64,000 bases of DNA from an uncultured Dehalococcoidia bacterium (GTDB lineage Bacteria; Chloroflexota; Dehalococcoidia; Lucifugimonadales; G958296245). The stretch is from the NCBI GenBank assembly GCA_958296245.1, contig OY282458.1, positions 2,360,197-2,424,196 on the forward strand, written 5' to 3'. Made by a program: the position numbers and the translations under genes. The notes under the pieces were generated by a model. It did not search any database. It saw nothing but the letters and a program-made list of their open reading frames with translations, and was not told the DNA's origin. Below are positions 18,220 through 27,749 of the stretch, piece after piece; the stretch's first letter is position 1; every line of letters starts with the position of its first letter.

Positions 18220-20280
18220 CTAGACGGCCGCGGCGGCCACCTCAGCGGGCGCCTCCTCATATTCTTCGAACTCCATTGAATGGCCTGCCCTCCCCTGTGT
18301 CAGCGAACGCAGGCTGTTGACGTATCCGAAGCTCTCTGCCAACGGCAGCCGCGCCCGGACAGTCTGAACGCCTCCCCTCCCCTCGATGCTGCGGATATTG
18401 GCTCTACGCCGGCCCAGCTCTCCCAGAACGTCGCCGAGGAACTCTCCCGGCGTCACCACCTCCAGCTTCATCACCGGCTCGAGCAGGACGGGGGCGGCTC
18501 TCCGGACTGCAACCTTGGCCGCCAGGGACCCCGCGACCCGGAAGGCCATCTCGGAGGAATCGACTTCGTGATAGCTGCCATCGACCAACCTAACGCTCAC
18601 GTCCACGACGGGATAACCGCCCAGCGGCCCTGCCCCAAGGGCGTCTTGGACACCTCTGCGCACCGCGGGAATGAATTCCTTGGGGATCGCCCCTCCGGTG
18701 ATCCCGTCCCGAAACTCGAACCCGGCGCCGCGTTCCGCTGGCTCAACCTCGATCCAGACGTGTCCATACTGCCCGTGCCCGCCGGTCTGCCTCACAAGCC
18801 GCCCTTCGGCCCGCGCCGGTCTGCTGATGGCTTCCCGGTAGGCCACCTTCGGGCGGCCTACGTTCGCATCCACCTTGTACTCGCGGCGCACCCGGTCGAC
18901 GACGATCTCTAAATGCAACTCCCCCATGCCCGACATGATCGTCTGGCCTATCTCATCGTCGAAAGACACCTTCAGCGTAGGGTCTTCGTCCGATAGCTTC
19001 GATAAAGCGTCCATGAGACGGTCTTGGTCGGCTCGCGTCTTGGGCTCTACGGAAACCGACATGACCGGATCCGGGAAGGTGATCGTCTCCAAGACTATCG
19101 GGTCCCCGACGGCGCACAGAGTGTCCCCAGTCGAAACCCCCCTGAGTCCGACCGCCGCGGCGATCTCGCCGGCGACGACCTTGTCCAATTCCTCGCGGTG
19201 CTGAGCATGCATCCGCACGATCCGGCCTATGCGCCCGCGTTTGCCCGTCGTCGGATTGTACACGGTGTCTCCAGGCGCAACCTCGCCGGAGTAGACGCGG
19301 AAATAGGCGAGGCGCCCTATGAACGGGTCCGCGACGGCCTTGAAGGCCAGGGCGGCAAACGGCTCGTCCTCGGACGTATCGCGCACCACCGGGGCGCCTG
19401 TCTCCGGGTCCTTCCCCACCGACGGCGGCATGTCCAGAGGCGATGGAAGGTAGTCCCCAACGGCGTCCAAAAGCGGATGGACCCCCACGTTCTTGAGGGC
19501 TGCCCCACAGAGGACGGGGACCAGACGGTACTCGATGGTGGCCTTACGCAGGGCCCTCTTAATCTCCTCTTTGGTGATCTCGCGGCCCTCGACATACTTG
19601 ACTATCAACTCGTCGTCGTTCTCGGCAACCCGCTCGATCATGCTCTCACGGTGCCTGTGATACTCGTCGAGCATCTCCTCGGGCACCGAGGCTTCCTGGG
19701 GCGGCTCCGGGGAGCCGTTGCTATACACCAAGGCCTTGCCCTCGATGAGGTCCACAACGCCCCGATGGGCGTCTTCCAAGCCGATGGGGATCTGAATAGC
19801 TACTGGGGTCGTACTGAGCCTGCGGGCTATGCTATCGACGGTGCGGTGGAAGTCGGCTCCGAGCCGGTCCATCTTGTTGATGAAGCAGATACGGGGGACG
19901 TGGTAGCGGTCTGCTTGCCGCCATACCGTCTCAGATTGCGGCTGGACGCCTGCCACGGCGTCGAAGATGACAACCCCCCCGTCGAGAATGCGTAGGCTCC
20001 GCTCCACCTCAGCGGTGAAGTCCACGTGCCCGGGGGTGTCTATGACGTTTATCGTGTAGCCATTCCACCCGCAGGTCGTCGATGCTGACGTGATGGTGAT
20101 GCCCCGTTCCCTCTCCTGGGCCATCCAGTCCATCGCCGTGGTGCCCTCGTCCACGCCGCCGATCTTGTATATCCGGCCGGCCACGTAGAGAGCACGCTCG
20201 CTGACGGTCGTCTTGCCCGCGTCGATGTGTGCGACGAAGCCAATGTTTCGTGTTTTTTCCAGCCGGGATTGAGGAACCAT
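18220..20280 (-). CDS. fusA: Elongation factor G
   Basis: GTPase that drives ribosomal translocation. I place the start at [20 protein letters not shown] (686 residues); an upstream start at 20328 would add 16 non-conserved residues and overlap rpsG. G-motifs are clear: AHIDAGKTT (P-loop), RGITITSA (switch I), DTPGHVDF (G3) and NKMDRLGAD (G4). Domains II-V follow, with GMGELHLEI in domain III. rpsL-rpsG-fusA is the classic str operon. Confidence 0.98.
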   Translation of the reverse strand: MVPQSRLEKTRNIGFVAHIDAGKTTVSERALYVAGRIYKIGGVDEGTTAMDWMAQERERGITITSASTTCGWNGYTINVIDTPGHVDFTAEVERSLRILDGGVVIFDAVAGVQPQSETVWRQADRYHVPRICFINKMDRLGADFHRTVDSIARRLSTTPVAIQIPIGLEDAHRGVVDLIEGKALVYSNGSPEPPQEASVPEEMLDEYHRHRESMIERVAENDDELIVKYVEGREITKEEIKRALRKATIEYRLVPVLCGAALKNVGVHPLLDAVGDYLPSPLDMPPSVGKDPETGAPVVRDTSEDEPFAALAFKAVADPFIGRLAYFRVYSGEVAPGDTVYNPTTGKRGRIGRIVRMHAQHREELDKVVAGEIAAAVGLRGVSTGDTLCAVGDPIVLETITFPDPVMSVSVEPKTRADQDRLMDALSKLSDEDPTLKVSFDDEIGQTIMSGMGELHLEIVVDRVRREYKVDANVGRPKVAYREAISRPARAEGRLVRQTGGHGQYGHVWIEVEPAERGAGFEFRDGITGGAIPKEFIPAVRRGVQDALGAGPLGGYPVVDVSVRLVDGSYHEVDSSEMAFRVAGSLAAKVAVRRAAPVLLEPVMKLEVVTPGEFLGDVLGELGRRRANIRSIEGRGGVQTVRARLPLAESFGYVNSLRSLTQGRAGHSMEFEEYEEAPAEVAAAAV

Positions 20281-20321
20281 AGTAGGAGAATCGCCGCACC
20301 AAGAGCCGGGGGTGCAAAGCA

Positions 20322-20792
20322 TCACCACCTGTAATGGACGAACGCTCGGTTCGCCTCAGCCATGCGGTGAAGGTCCTCCTTTCTCTTGACAGCGGCCCCT
20401 TGGGCGCGTGACGCCTCGAGGAGCTCCTGAGCTAATCTTTCTCTCATGGGGCGTCCGGACCGCGCCCGCGCCGCCTGCACCAGCCACCGTATCGACAATG
20501 CGAACTGACGGTCGGGCCTGATCTCACGCGGCACCTGATACGTGGCGCCGCCTACGCGCCTGGACCTCACTTCCAACTGCGGCGTTGCGTTCGTAATGGC
20601 GTGTCTGAATACTTCAAACCCGGGACGCCGCGCCTGCCGTTCAACGTCGTCCAAAGCCGCGTATACGATCCGCTGCGCGGTCGTCCGCTTCCCATTGAGC
20701 ATGACTCGGTTTATGAACTTGGCGAGTTCAATGCTGCCAAACTTTGGGTCCGGCGTGGTCGGGTGTCTGTCCGGCCTGTTCCTACGCGGCAT
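20322..20792 (-). CDS. rpsG: Ribosomal protein S7
   Basis: Primary assembly protein of the 30S head, 156 residues. [66 protein letters not shown] and the C-terminal [15 protein letters not shown] are diagnostic. It follows rpsL by 5 bases. Confidence 0.98.
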   Translation of the reverse strand: MPRRNRPDRHPTTPDPKFGSIELAKFINRVMLNGKRTTAQRIVYAALDDVERQARRPGFEVFRHAITNATPQLEVRSRRVGGATYQVPREIRPDRQFALSIRWLVQAARARSGRPMRERLAQELLEASRAQGAAVKRKEDLHRMAEANRAFVHYRW

Positions 20793-20797
20793 GAATC

Positions 20798-21211
20798 CTA
20801 ACCTGACCTCTTGCTTCCGTACTTGCTGCGCCCGCGGCGCCTCTCCTCCACGCCTCCCATGTCCAACGGGCCCCTGATGATGTGATACCGGACTCCCGGA
20901 AGATCCTTGACCCTCCCCCCACGGATGAGCACGACTGAGTGCTCCTGTAGGTTGTGGCCCTCACCCGGTATGTACGCGGTCACTTCCATGCCGTTCGTCA
21001 GTCTCACCCTCGCCACCTTTCGAAGCGCCGAGTTGGGCTTCCTGGGTGTCTGGGTCCTCACTTGGACGCACACGCCGCGTTTCTGCGGAGACCCGGAATC
21101 GCGCCAACCGCGATTCTTCAACGTGTTGAAGGTGTATCTGAGCGCGGGAGACTTGTCCTTCTTCTCCTTCGAACGTCTTCCCTTTCGCACAAGCTGATTC
21201 ACAGTCGGCAT
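20798..21211 (-). CDS. rpsL: Ribosomal protein S12
   Basis: Decoding-centre protein that monitors codon-anticodon pairing. The start at [18 protein letters not shown] gives 137 residues and matches the family; an in-frame start 15 codons upstream is not conserved. The streptomycin-contact segment reads [20 protein letters not shown], with Lys at the position usually called K43. The second loop reads [17 protein letters not shown]. This is the first gene of the operon, about 60 bases from the predicted transcription start. Confidence 0.98.
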   Translation of the reverse strand: MPTVNQLVRKGRRSKEKKDKSPALRYTFNTLKNRGWRDSGSPQKRGVCVQVRTQTPRKPNSALRKVARVRLTNGMEVTAYIPGEGHNLQEHSVVLIRGGRVKDLPGVRYHIIRGPLDMGGVEERRRGRSKYGSKRSG

Positions 21212-21279
21212 ATCTTGGATTCTCCAGTGGCCCGCTCGGTATAACGCACCCTCCACCTGCCTGAGGGCGACAAACGAAG

Positions 21280-21309
21280 ATTATACAGACGTGGGCGCGC
21301 CGTTGTCAA
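21280..21309 (-). promoter_or_regulatory. Predicted sigma-70-type promoter of the str/ribosomal operon
   Basis: On the minus strand, TTGACA (21309-21304), an 18-base spacer and TATAAT (21285-21280) form a near-perfect consensus promoter. The predicted start near 21273 leaves a ~60-base leader before the rpsL ATG at 21211. It is the only strong promoter I found ahead of the long ribosomal gene series, which fits a major promoter for the cluster. Confidence 0.75.
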
Positions 21310-21323
21310 ACTCAACCCGGCGT

Positions 21324-21338
21324 GTAACTGTTCAAACT
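21324..21338. repeat. Solitary IS66-like repeat end
   Basis: GTAACTGTTCAAACT matches the terminal motif of the MITE-like elements at 27750, 40484 and 48358. No partner end in inverse orientation is visible within the next few hundred bases, so this is probably a remnant. It lies between the rpsL promoter and the DUF4328 gene. The remaining bases of this gap (about 21340-21433) show nothing recognisable. Confidence 0.4.
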
Positions 21339-21433
21339 ACACGAGAGCAGGCCATCCTTGGGTAGTTTCGCATGAGTCCGAAGGGCGATGCCGGCCCCAC
21401 TCGAACCGACGGAAGGGGGATTTGGGTATCCGC

Positions 21434-22108
21434 TCAGCCGGTCGGCGTCCTGTGGTGTATTTCGTCTTGGCGGCTTGTTATGCGCCGAACGATCAGAATA
21501 GCCAATACGCCTGCACATACCAAGAGCGTATTGGCGATGATGTCCAACCACAGATAGCCGTCGGACGGGATGGCGTCCGGAACAAAAAGGTTCCTCCTCT
21601 CGTAGACGAGGGAGGTAATTCCAACGAAATTGGCGGCGAGCCACGATACCCACCACCAAATCACCAGCGCCACAGGCCATTCGCCGGTGGATCTCCATAT
21701 CTCCGCCAGCGCCTGATAGGGGCGGAAGAAGTTCATAATCGGAACGAACCACCAGCCAACGGCCCAGCCCGGCGAGAACCGCTGGCCGTGCGTTCCGAGC
21801 GGCTGCAGGTTGCGGGACGTCAGATGTATCCACATCAGGAACAGCGCCGAAGTCGGTATGACCACCACAGCCAGCAGGACAACCAAGTTTCTGGCATCCA
21901 GAGCGCCGGACAACTCGGCGGACGGAAAGGGTTGCCCCGTATCCCGCAGCGACAGCATCCTCAGCAGCACCAGATCGATCAACATCCACAGCGCGAATAG
22001 GATGCACGCCGCTACCAGCAGCCCTATGGTCCAGTTCGCGCGGTTCCTCGGCGACCTGTATGGATGGGCCGCGGTCTGACCTGCCTGTTTGCCTTCGGAA
22101 TTCATCAT
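21434..22108 (-). CDS. DUF4328 family membrane protein
   Basis: 224 residues with about five to six transmembrane segments (NWTIGLLVAACILFALWMLI; NLVVLLAVVVIPTSALFLMW; VALVIWWWVSWLAANFVGI; ANTLLVCAGVLAILIV). The block FSPGWAVGWWFVPIMNFF followed by RPYQALAEIWR is the conserved core of the DUF4328 family, whose function is unknown. The N-terminal ~25 residues are polar and proline-containing. It is monocistronic: it reads away from rpsL's promoter region on the same strand, with no close partner. Confidence 0.85.
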   Translation of the reverse strand: MMNSEGKQAGQTAAHPYRSPRNRANWTIGLLVAACILFALWMLIDLVLLRMLSLRDTGQPFPSAELSGALDARNLVVLLAVVVIPTSALFLMWIHLTSRNLQPLGTHGQRFSPGWAVGWWFVPIMNFFRPYQALAEIWRSTGEWPVALVIWWWVSWLAANFVGITSLVYERRNLFVPDAIPSDGYLWLDIIANTLLVCAGVLAILIVRRITSRQDEIHHRTPTG

Positions 22109-22356
22109 GGCCTACCTCCAAATAGGAGACCCTTGAGTAACCCGGTGCGGGTCTCTGTTAAGGGGGAATCCGATGGGATGATGGGACGAAGGCAACCCCG
22201 CCCGCTTAAAGGTCAAGCCTCGCGGGCCCTCTTGGGCGGAGCGGCCACCCGACGGCTCTCCATACCAGGCGGGTCTAGACGTGACCGGGCGCCGGGCGCA
22301 CCATCCTTCTCAGGTTGAGAGTATCCCTCAGATATATGAGCTTAGGCCGTGTTCCT
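22109..22356. other. Intergenic gap without recognisable feature
   Basis: 248 bases between the DUF4328 gene and the end of the E1-alpha gene. I see no coding region, RNA motif or strong repeat here. It presumably contains the DUF4328 promoter on its left side. Confidence 0.4.
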
Positions 22357-23385
22357 TCAAGCTTGCGCCGCCTCGCCCATAGAGACCGACGTGAACCTCT
22401 GCTCAGGATAGGAGATGTAAACGTCGTCATATATCTCGCCGGGCTCCGGCCAGGGGCTCTCCTCGGCGAACTTGGAGGCTTCGGCCACTGCGGCGGTGGC
22501 CCTCACGTCGATGACCTTCAGGTCATCCTCTCCCGCGGCTCCGGCCTCGACGATGTGCCTGCTAAGGCGGTCCAAGCAGTCCTTCTCCCGGTAGTACTCT
22601 TCCTCCTCGGGACTCCTGTACAACGACGTGTCGTCAGCGCCGAAGTGGCCGAAGTACCTGTAGGTCATCGCCTCGATCAGGGTTGGGCCGTCGCCCGCCC
22701 GGGCACGGGCGACGGCTTCCCCGCCGATTTCGTACATCTCCAAGGCGTTCTGTCCGTCGGCCATGACTCCGGGTATCCCGTACCCGTCCGCCCTGTTCGC
22801 CACCGAGCCTCCGGAAACCACGTACTCGGATGGGGTCGACTCGGCGTAACGGTTGTTCTCGCACACGAAGATGACGGGCAACTTCCAGATGCCTGCGAGG
22901 TTCAACGACTCGTGAAGGCTGCCCTGGCTAGACGCGCCATCGCCGAAGAAGACGACGCTTACGTTGTCGACGCCCCTGAGTTGAGCACTCAGGGCCGCAC
23001 CCGTGGCAACCGGAATGTTGGATCCCACCACGCCGTTGGCGCCCAGCATCCCCTTGGTCATGTCCGCGATGTGCATAGTGCCGCCCTTGCCCTTGTTGGT
23101 GCCGGTGGCCCTGCCCAGCAGCTCCGCCATCATCTCCTTGAGGTCAACGCCCTTGGCGATGCAGTGGTGGTGGCTCCGGTGTGTGCCCAGGACGTAGTCA
23201 TCGCCCTTCAGATGCGCGCATATCCCTGTCGGCACGGCTTCCTGCCCCACCGACGAGTGCATCCCCCGGAGCTTGCCCTGGTCGGCCTGCCGCCGCGCCT
23301 CTTCCTCAAAGCGCCTGATGGTGATCATCGTCTCGTACATCCACAGCAGAGTCTTGTCGTCCAACGACGAACTCGTGGTCACCAT
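22357..23385 (-). CDS. Thiamine-diphosphate-dependent dehydrogenase E1 alpha subunit (pyruvate/acetoin type)
   Basis: 342 residues of the E1-alpha family, which decarboxylates pyruvate, acetoin or a related 2-oxo substrate together with an E1-beta partner. The TPP/Mg-binding motif runs GDGASSQGSLHESLN to CENNRYAESTP (about residues 146-182). GTHRSHHHCIAKGVD carries the conserved histidines, and NKGKGGTMHIADMTKGMLG and RYFGHFGADDTSLYR are also family blocks. No E1-beta, E2 or E3 gene lies beside it, so the partner must be elsewhere. Substrate cannot be decided from sequence alone. Confidence 0.9.
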   Translation of the reverse strand: MVTTSSSLDDKTLLWMYETMITIRRFEEEARRQADQGKLRGMHSSVGQEAVPTGICAHLKGDDYVLGTHRSHHHCIAKGVDLKEMMAELLGRATGTNKGKGGTMHIADMTKGMLGANGVVGSNIPVATGAALSAQLRGVDNVSVVFFGDGASSQGSLHESLNLAGIWKLPVIFVCENNRYAESTPSEYVVSGGSVANRADGYGIPGVMADGQNALEMYEIGGEAVARARAGDGPTLIEAMTYRYFGHFGADDTSLYRSPEEEEYYREKDCLDRLSRHIVEAGAAGEDDLKVIDVRATAAVAEASKFAEESPWPEPGEIYDDVYISYPEQRFTSVSMGEAAQA

Positions 23386-23462
23386 GTCATTCCTCCTGCC
23401 GGCGCACGCCCGCGTGGGCCAAGCGCATGAACGCTTGGCCCTTACTCAAGTGCCGTGGGGCC

Positions 23463-25463
23463 TTACGGGCCCATCATCTGCTGCATCGCGATCTGCTTGG
23501 CAAGAGGCCCAGTCTCGTTGAGAGGATGGGTCGTGCCAAACTCCACCACGTCCGTCTGATGCATCAGGTACTCCCAACTGTCGCGCTGCCCGCCGAACTC
23601 AGGAGTAAACTCAATGTCCTTGAGCTGGTTAGGCTGCGGGCGCCGGCCGAACCCGGGCACCCAGACGTGCGCGCCGTAGGTGTATAGGCGCAGCGGCGAG
23701 GAGATGACGACGATCGGCAGGTCCTCGATGAACATCTCGTTGATCTTGATGCCGATGTCCACCAACTCCTGGTTCGTCAGCGCCCGGGGCACTGCGTCCA
23801 AGAGAGCGTCCAGCTCGGGGGTGGCATAGCCCATCGCGTCCGTGTTCGCGCTGTGGAAGTAGTAGTTCTGGCTGGTAACAGCGCCGCCCCAGCCGCCGAC
23901 GCGGACCGAGTCGTAGTTGTAGTTCTCGTAGTAGACGGCAGCCCAGACCGGGGTCTCCATCGTCTCGAAGTTGACCTTCAATCCGGCGTCATTAAGCATC
24001 TGCTGCTCGGCCGCAAGCTGGACCAAGATCGGGCCGCTGTAGCCGGGGGCCTTCTCGGTGATCTCACGGTCGAAGTCCCAACCAGCCTCCTCCAGAAGCT
24101 GCCGCGCCTTGGCCGAGTCGCCCTCGGGGGTGTAGCGGGCCATCATCTCGGGAGTCTCGACGCCCGTGGGAACGAAAAGGCTGGTGTTGTGAATGTAACC
24201 CAACCCGCCCTCGAACGTATCCACCAGCTGCTTGCGGTTCAGCGCCCAGATGTGCGCCTGGTGGATGCGAGCATCGCGGATCCAGTCGGTGCGGAAGTTG
24301 AACGAGTAGCCGCCTCCGTTGTTGCGCCGGCCTGTGGCTGCGATCACGAACCGAGGGTCGGCCAAGAACGACTCGTTGACCTCGGGGGTGAAGCCGCCGC
24401 GCCTGCTGGCGTCGATCTCGCCCTTCTGCATGGCGATCTGAGCGGTGTCAGGAGACGAGATCAGGTGGACGAACACCCTGTCGATCTTCGCCTTGCCCAG
24501 GAAGTAGTCGTCCACGGCAAGCAGTTCATGGAACTGGTCGGGCTCGTGCTTGACGAACTGCCAGGCTCCAGAGCCGATGGGCTTCCCGCCGCTCAGACCG
24601 ATAAAGAAGTCATGGTCGTCAAGGTCCTCAGGGGGGATGCTGCCGAGGATGTGCTCCGGCAATATGTTCCTGCCCGCCGCCGGGATGAATTGGCCCGTGG
24701 GGAACGCCATGTCGAACCGTACCGTGTAGTCGTCGACGACCACAATGCCCTCGACGGAATCAGCGGTGCCCTCAGCGAAGGCGTCGGCTCCCTTGACCAT
24801 TGACAGGGACTGGACCGCGCGGCTCTTCGTCTTCGGGTCCATGTAGGACTCGAACGACCACTTGATGTCGTCCGCCGTTACCTGCTCACCGTCGTGGAAG
24901 AACGCGTTCTTCCTCAGGTAGAAGGTGACGGAGCTGCCGTCCTCGGCGGTTTCCCACCGCTCGGCCAACTCAGGGATGAACTTCTGGTCGTGCGGGTCCG
25001 CGATCAGGAGTCGCGAGAAGATGTGGTTGCCTATGAGGCCCACGTACCCACTGACTGCCGTGTAGGGAGACAGCTTCGTGACGGCGCTCGATGCCCTCAG
25101 GTTGAGCACCTTCGCCACGTCCCCCTCGCTCACCGGCACCTCGACAACCGTCGTTACCTCTCTCACAACCTCTTTCTCGACGATGACCGGCTTCTCAACC
25201 TCCCTCACCACCTCTTTCGTGACCACCCTCTCGACCGGCACCTCGACCTCTCTCACCACTTCCTTCTCCACCACCACTTCGACCGGTACCTCTTTGATGA
25301 CCTCCTTCTCGACCACCACCTCCTTGGGCACCTCTTTCACCACCGTCTCGGTGACGACCTTCGTCACCGGTACTTCCTTCACTACTTCCCGCGTGCACGC
25401 GATGGCGGCGACCAGCGCGACCGCAGCCGCTATCGCCAACAATATCCCAGACTTCTTCACCAT
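23463..25463 (-). CDS. ABC transporter solute-binding lipoprotein (family 5) with Val/Glu/Lys repeat stalk
   Basis: Extracytoplasmic receptor of the peptide/nickel (SBP_bac_5) class. The start at MVKKSGILLAIAAAVALVAA gives a signal peptide and lipobox ending at Cys23 (AAIAC). Residues 24-113 are a repetitive stalk of EVVVEKEV/KEVPVEV-like units. The binding domain follows, with the family pattern FIPELAERWETAEDGSSVTFYLRKNAFFHDGEQVTADDIKWSFE and a C-terminal LPIVVISSPLRLYTYG. No permease or ATPase genes lie beside it, so the rest of the transporter is elsewhere. An upstream in-frame start at 25538 would place 25 extra residues before the signal and is unlikely. Confidence 0.92.
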   Translation of the reverse strand: MVKKSGILLAIAAAVALVAAIACTREVVKEVPVTKVVTETVVKEVPKEVVVEKEVIKEVPVEVVVEKEVVREVEVPVERVVTKEVVREVEKPVIVEKEVVREVTTVVEVPVSEGDVAKVLNLRASSAVTKLSPYTAVSGYVGLIGNHIFSRLLIADPHDQKFIPELAERWETAEDGSSVTFYLRKNAFFHDGEQVTADDIKWSFESYMDPKTKSRAVQSLSMVKGADAFAEGTADSVEGIVVVDDYTVRFDMAFPTGQFIPAAGRNILPEHILGSIPPEDLDDHDFFIGLSGGKPIGSGAWQFVKHEPDQFHELLAVDDYFLGKAKIDRVFVHLISSPDTAQIAMQKGEIDASRRGGFTPEVNESFLADPRFVIAATGRRNNGGGYSFNFRTDWIRDARIHQAHIWALNRKQLVDTFEGGLGYIHNTSLFVPTGVETPEMMARYTPEGDSAKARQLLEEAGWDFDREITEKAPGYSGPILVQLAAEQQMLNDAGLKVNFETMETPVWAAVYYENYNYDSVRVGGWGGAVTSQNYYFHSANTDAMGYATPELDALLDAVPRALTNQELVDIGIKINEMFIEDLPIVVISSPLRLYTYGAHVWVPGFGRRPQPNQLKDIEFTPEFGGQRDSWEYLMHQTDVVEFGTTHPLNETGPLAKQIAMQQMMGP

Positions 25464-25630
25464 TAAACGCCCTCCTGTGTGCTCTGTGCTGCCTACGTAG
25501 AATGCTGCTAAGGAGGCGCGAAACCCCCAATGCAGCATGATTCTAGCATAAGCGTCAAAAACCTGTCAAGCTCTTGTACTCGTTCACCAGGGCCTTATAT
25601 GACGGAATCATGGACTGTCGACGCTCCGAG

Positions 25631-26962
25631 TCAGCGGGAATCGCGGCGGATTTTCGGGGTCTGCCCCGTTGGGGGCGCGGCCTGGGAGAGGTAGGGGTCG
25701 GCGGCGTGGTCCCTGTCCGGCAGGACGCGGCGCATCAGGGCCGGCATCAGCGCCGCGATGACGCCAAGGCAGACTATGCCCGCGACCGCGTCGAGGCGCA
25801 GAGCCAGCGCGGGGTTCCATGAGTTCGCCATTCCTCCGACCAGCAGCGCGCCCAACGGGCCGGTCCCTATAGCTAGGCTGATGATCCCCAGCGTCTTGCC
25901 TCTCATCTCCTCTCTGGCCAGCAGCATCACGAGGGTGGCTTGCATACTGCTGAAGCCGGCTGTGCCTATGCCGAGGACGAGCAGCGCCGCGGCAGACGCC
26001 CCGTACCATCGGGAGAACGAGAATGCGAGGAGTCCCAAGAGGGCCAGTAACGCCCCTCCTATATAGAACCGGCCGTGGTGCCTTACGTATGCCAGAGAGG
26101 CCACGAAGAACGCTCCTCCCACGGCCCCGAGGCCTGGCAGGGCTTGCAGCACCCCCATCGGTCCGGGCCCGACGTCGAGCACGTCCCGCGCAATAACCGG
26201 CACCATGTTTATGTAAGGGTATAGGAGCAGGTTCATCACCACCGTGACCATAACGGCCGCGAGCAGGACTTGGTGCCCGGCCACGTACCGTACCCCTTCG
26301 ATGACGTCGCGCCCGACGTTGAGCCTGCCGCTCTTGTGCGCGTGCGGGAGCCTGATGCGTGACAGCAGGACGAGGGTCACGAGGTAGAAGACGGCCACGA
26401 AAACGAAACCGCCCCGGACTCCGGCCAGAGCGATCAGGCCTCCGCCGAGCGCGGGTCCCAACATCTGGCTGAGGCTCATGCCCACGGAATCCAAGGCAAA
26501 GCCGTTGGTCACTCCCGAACGTCCGAGCAGGTCGTGGATGGCCGAGCGGCGGGAGGGTGTATCTATTGCCCAGCCCACTCCGGCCACCGCTATGACGGGG
26601 TAGGCGTGCCAGAATTGGGCGGCTCCGGAGATTAGGACCGCCGACATCACCACGGTGGCGAATAGGTTGGCGGTCTGAGTGGCCTGGATCACGAACAAGC
26701 GGTCCATTCTGTCCGCCAGCACTCCCCCGACCGGGCCGAGCGCCATGAGGGGGGCTGCTCCAAAGAAACCCACGAGCGCGACGCGCCAGGGCGAGTCGGT
26801 CGCCTCGAGAACGAACCATGCAAGGAGGATCATCTGCATCCATCGGGAGGAGTAGCCGAGCAGGTTGGCGGGCCAAAGTAGGCGGTAGTCGCGGTTCCTG
26901 AACGCCTGGAAGGTTCTGGGAAGGCGTTTCTCTGCTGCCCCCGATCTGGATGACGGAGTCAT
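25631..26962 (-). CDS. MFS transporter (MFS_3/EntS-like exporter)
   Basis: 443 residues with twelve predicted membrane helices. FQAFRNRDYRLLWPANLLGYSSRWMQ at the N-terminus and GPVGGVLADRMDRLFVIQATQ in the loop between helices 2 and 3 are typical of the EntS/MFS_3 branch. WAIDTPSRRSAIHDLLG matches the same branch. These proteins are usually drug or siderophore exporters; the substrate here is unknown. A frame-shifted shadow ORF covers the same region. The gene ends ~90 bases before the flanking intergenic region and follows the GNAT gene by 43 bases. Confidence 0.9.
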   Translation of the reverse strand: MTPSSRSGAAEKRLPRTFQAFRNRDYRLLWPANLLGYSSRWMQMILLAWFVLEATDSPWRVALVGFFGAAPLMALGPVGGVLADRMDRLFVIQATQTANLFATVVMSAVLISGAAQFWHAYPVIAVAGVGWAIDTPSRRSAIHDLLGRSGVTNGFALDSVGMSLSQMLGPALGGGLIALAGVRGGFVFVAVFYLVTLVLLSRIRLPHAHKSGRLNVGRDVIEGVRYVAGHQVLLAAVMVTVVMNLLLYPYINMVPVIARDVLDVGPGPMGVLQALPGLGAVGGAFFVASLAYVRHHGRFYIGGALLALLGLLAFSFSRWYGASAAALLVLGIGTAGFSSMQATLVMLLAREEMRGKTLGIISLAIGTGPLGALLVGGMANSWNPALALRLDAVAGIVCLGVIAALMPALMRRVLPDRDHAADPYLSQAAPPTGQTPKIRRDSR

Positions 26963-27005
26963 AGAGCCGGCCAGCCACCCTGCGCGCTCGTTCGGGTGCG
27001 GTGTT

Positions 27006-27626
27006 TCACGTCGTCCTACCGGCTGCCGCGTCCGGCGGTCCGCTGACTAGGGGCTTTTCCATACGCCGCACCTCCGGGGACCCAGTGGCAAGCCGCACAA
27101 GAAAGCCCCGCGAGGTCCGAGTGGTCTTGTAACCCAACCGTTCGTACAGCCGGGCGGCGCCCTCGTTCCCCCCTATTACTCCGAGCGACGTCGTGCGCTT
27201 ACCCATAGATACGGCTTTCTGTTCGGCCTTCTGCATCAGGGCTGTCCCGACGCTCATGCCCCGGGACGACCGGGCGACTGCCAGAGAATCCACGACAAAC
27301 TCATCGGGCTCAGTGTAGTCCTCAAGCAGCACGAGGTTGAAGAGCACCAGGACGGCTCTCAGCGGGGAGAACCTTGCAAATACCACAGCCGGGTTCAAGC
27401 GGTAGAACTCGCGGCCTGCCGTCCGGAAGGTCAGGATTCCCAATAGTTGCCCATCGGCTATCGCCGAGAAGCAATTGGCCGTGTCGACCGAGCCTCGGAA
27501 GAGGCGAATGAGGTCGTTGGCGTTCCTGAAGCCGATGCGGAACTTCTCAGCGAACGCGTCGTAGGCCACACGTAGGGCGTCGTCTACGTACTCCTCATCG
27601 ATGCCTTCGACGATATCCACTTCCAC
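27006..27626 (-). CDS. GNAT family N-acetyltransferase
   Basis: 206 residues starting at a GTG. The acetyl-CoA-binding motif A is visible as VDSLAVARSSRGMSVGTAL (about residues 114-132) followed by LMQKAEQKAVSMGKR. Motif B is GNEGAARLYERLGYKTTR. The substrate is unknown. It is upstream of, and probably cotranscribed with, the MFS exporter gene. A short overlapping ORF with a strong Shine-Dalgarno precedes it (27595-27696). Confidence 0.85.
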   Translation of the reverse strand: MEVDIVEGIDEEYVDDALRVAYDAFAEKFRIGFRNANDLIRLFRGSVDTANCFSAIADGQLLGILTFRTAGREFYRLNPAVVFARFSPLRAVLVLFNLVLLEDYTEPDEFVVDSLAVARSSRGMSVGTALMQKAEQKAVSMGKRTTSLGVIGGNEGAARLYERLGYKTTRTSRGFLVRLATGSPEVRRMEKPLVSGPPDAAAGRTT

Positions 27627-27696
27627 AGCTCACGTGGTCCCAGACTTCAAGCTGTCTCGCGTCAAAGCCTATCAGGCTGCGGAAGGACCCCTCCAT
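27595..27696 (-). CDS. Possible 33-residue leader ORF overlapping the GNAT start
   Basis: An ATG at 27696 is preceded by GGAGGAAGG at good spacing, better than anything seen before the GNAT start itself. The product (MEGSFRSLIGFDARQLEVWD, then 13 more residues) stops inside the GNAT gene about 30 bases past its GTG. It could couple translation of the acetyltransferase, mark a frameshift, or be chance. No homology is recognised. Confidence 0.3.
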   Translation of the reverse strand: MEGSFRSLIGFDARQLEVWDHVSCGSGYRRRHR

Positions 27697-27749
27697 ACCC
27701 TTCCTCCTCATCGACTGACTTTTTCATTGAATACTTACACCCGTTGACA

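Noticed and set aside
19024-19995. 323-codon plus-strand frame opposite fusA
   Set aside because: Antisense to a fully conserved EF-G; no independent signals.
23853-24803. 316-codon plus-strand frame opposite the family 5 binding protein
   Set aside because: Antisense shadow; the minus-strand protein has a signal peptide and family motifs.
25078-25500. 140-codon Thr/Ser-rich plus-strand frame
   Set aside because: Arises from the repetitive stalk codons of the binding protein read in reverse.
25608-26978. 456-codon minus-strand Arg/Pro-rich frame overlapping the MFS gene
   Set aside because: Same strand but different frame; lacks hydrophobic helices, whereas the 443-residue frame is a clear MFS protein.
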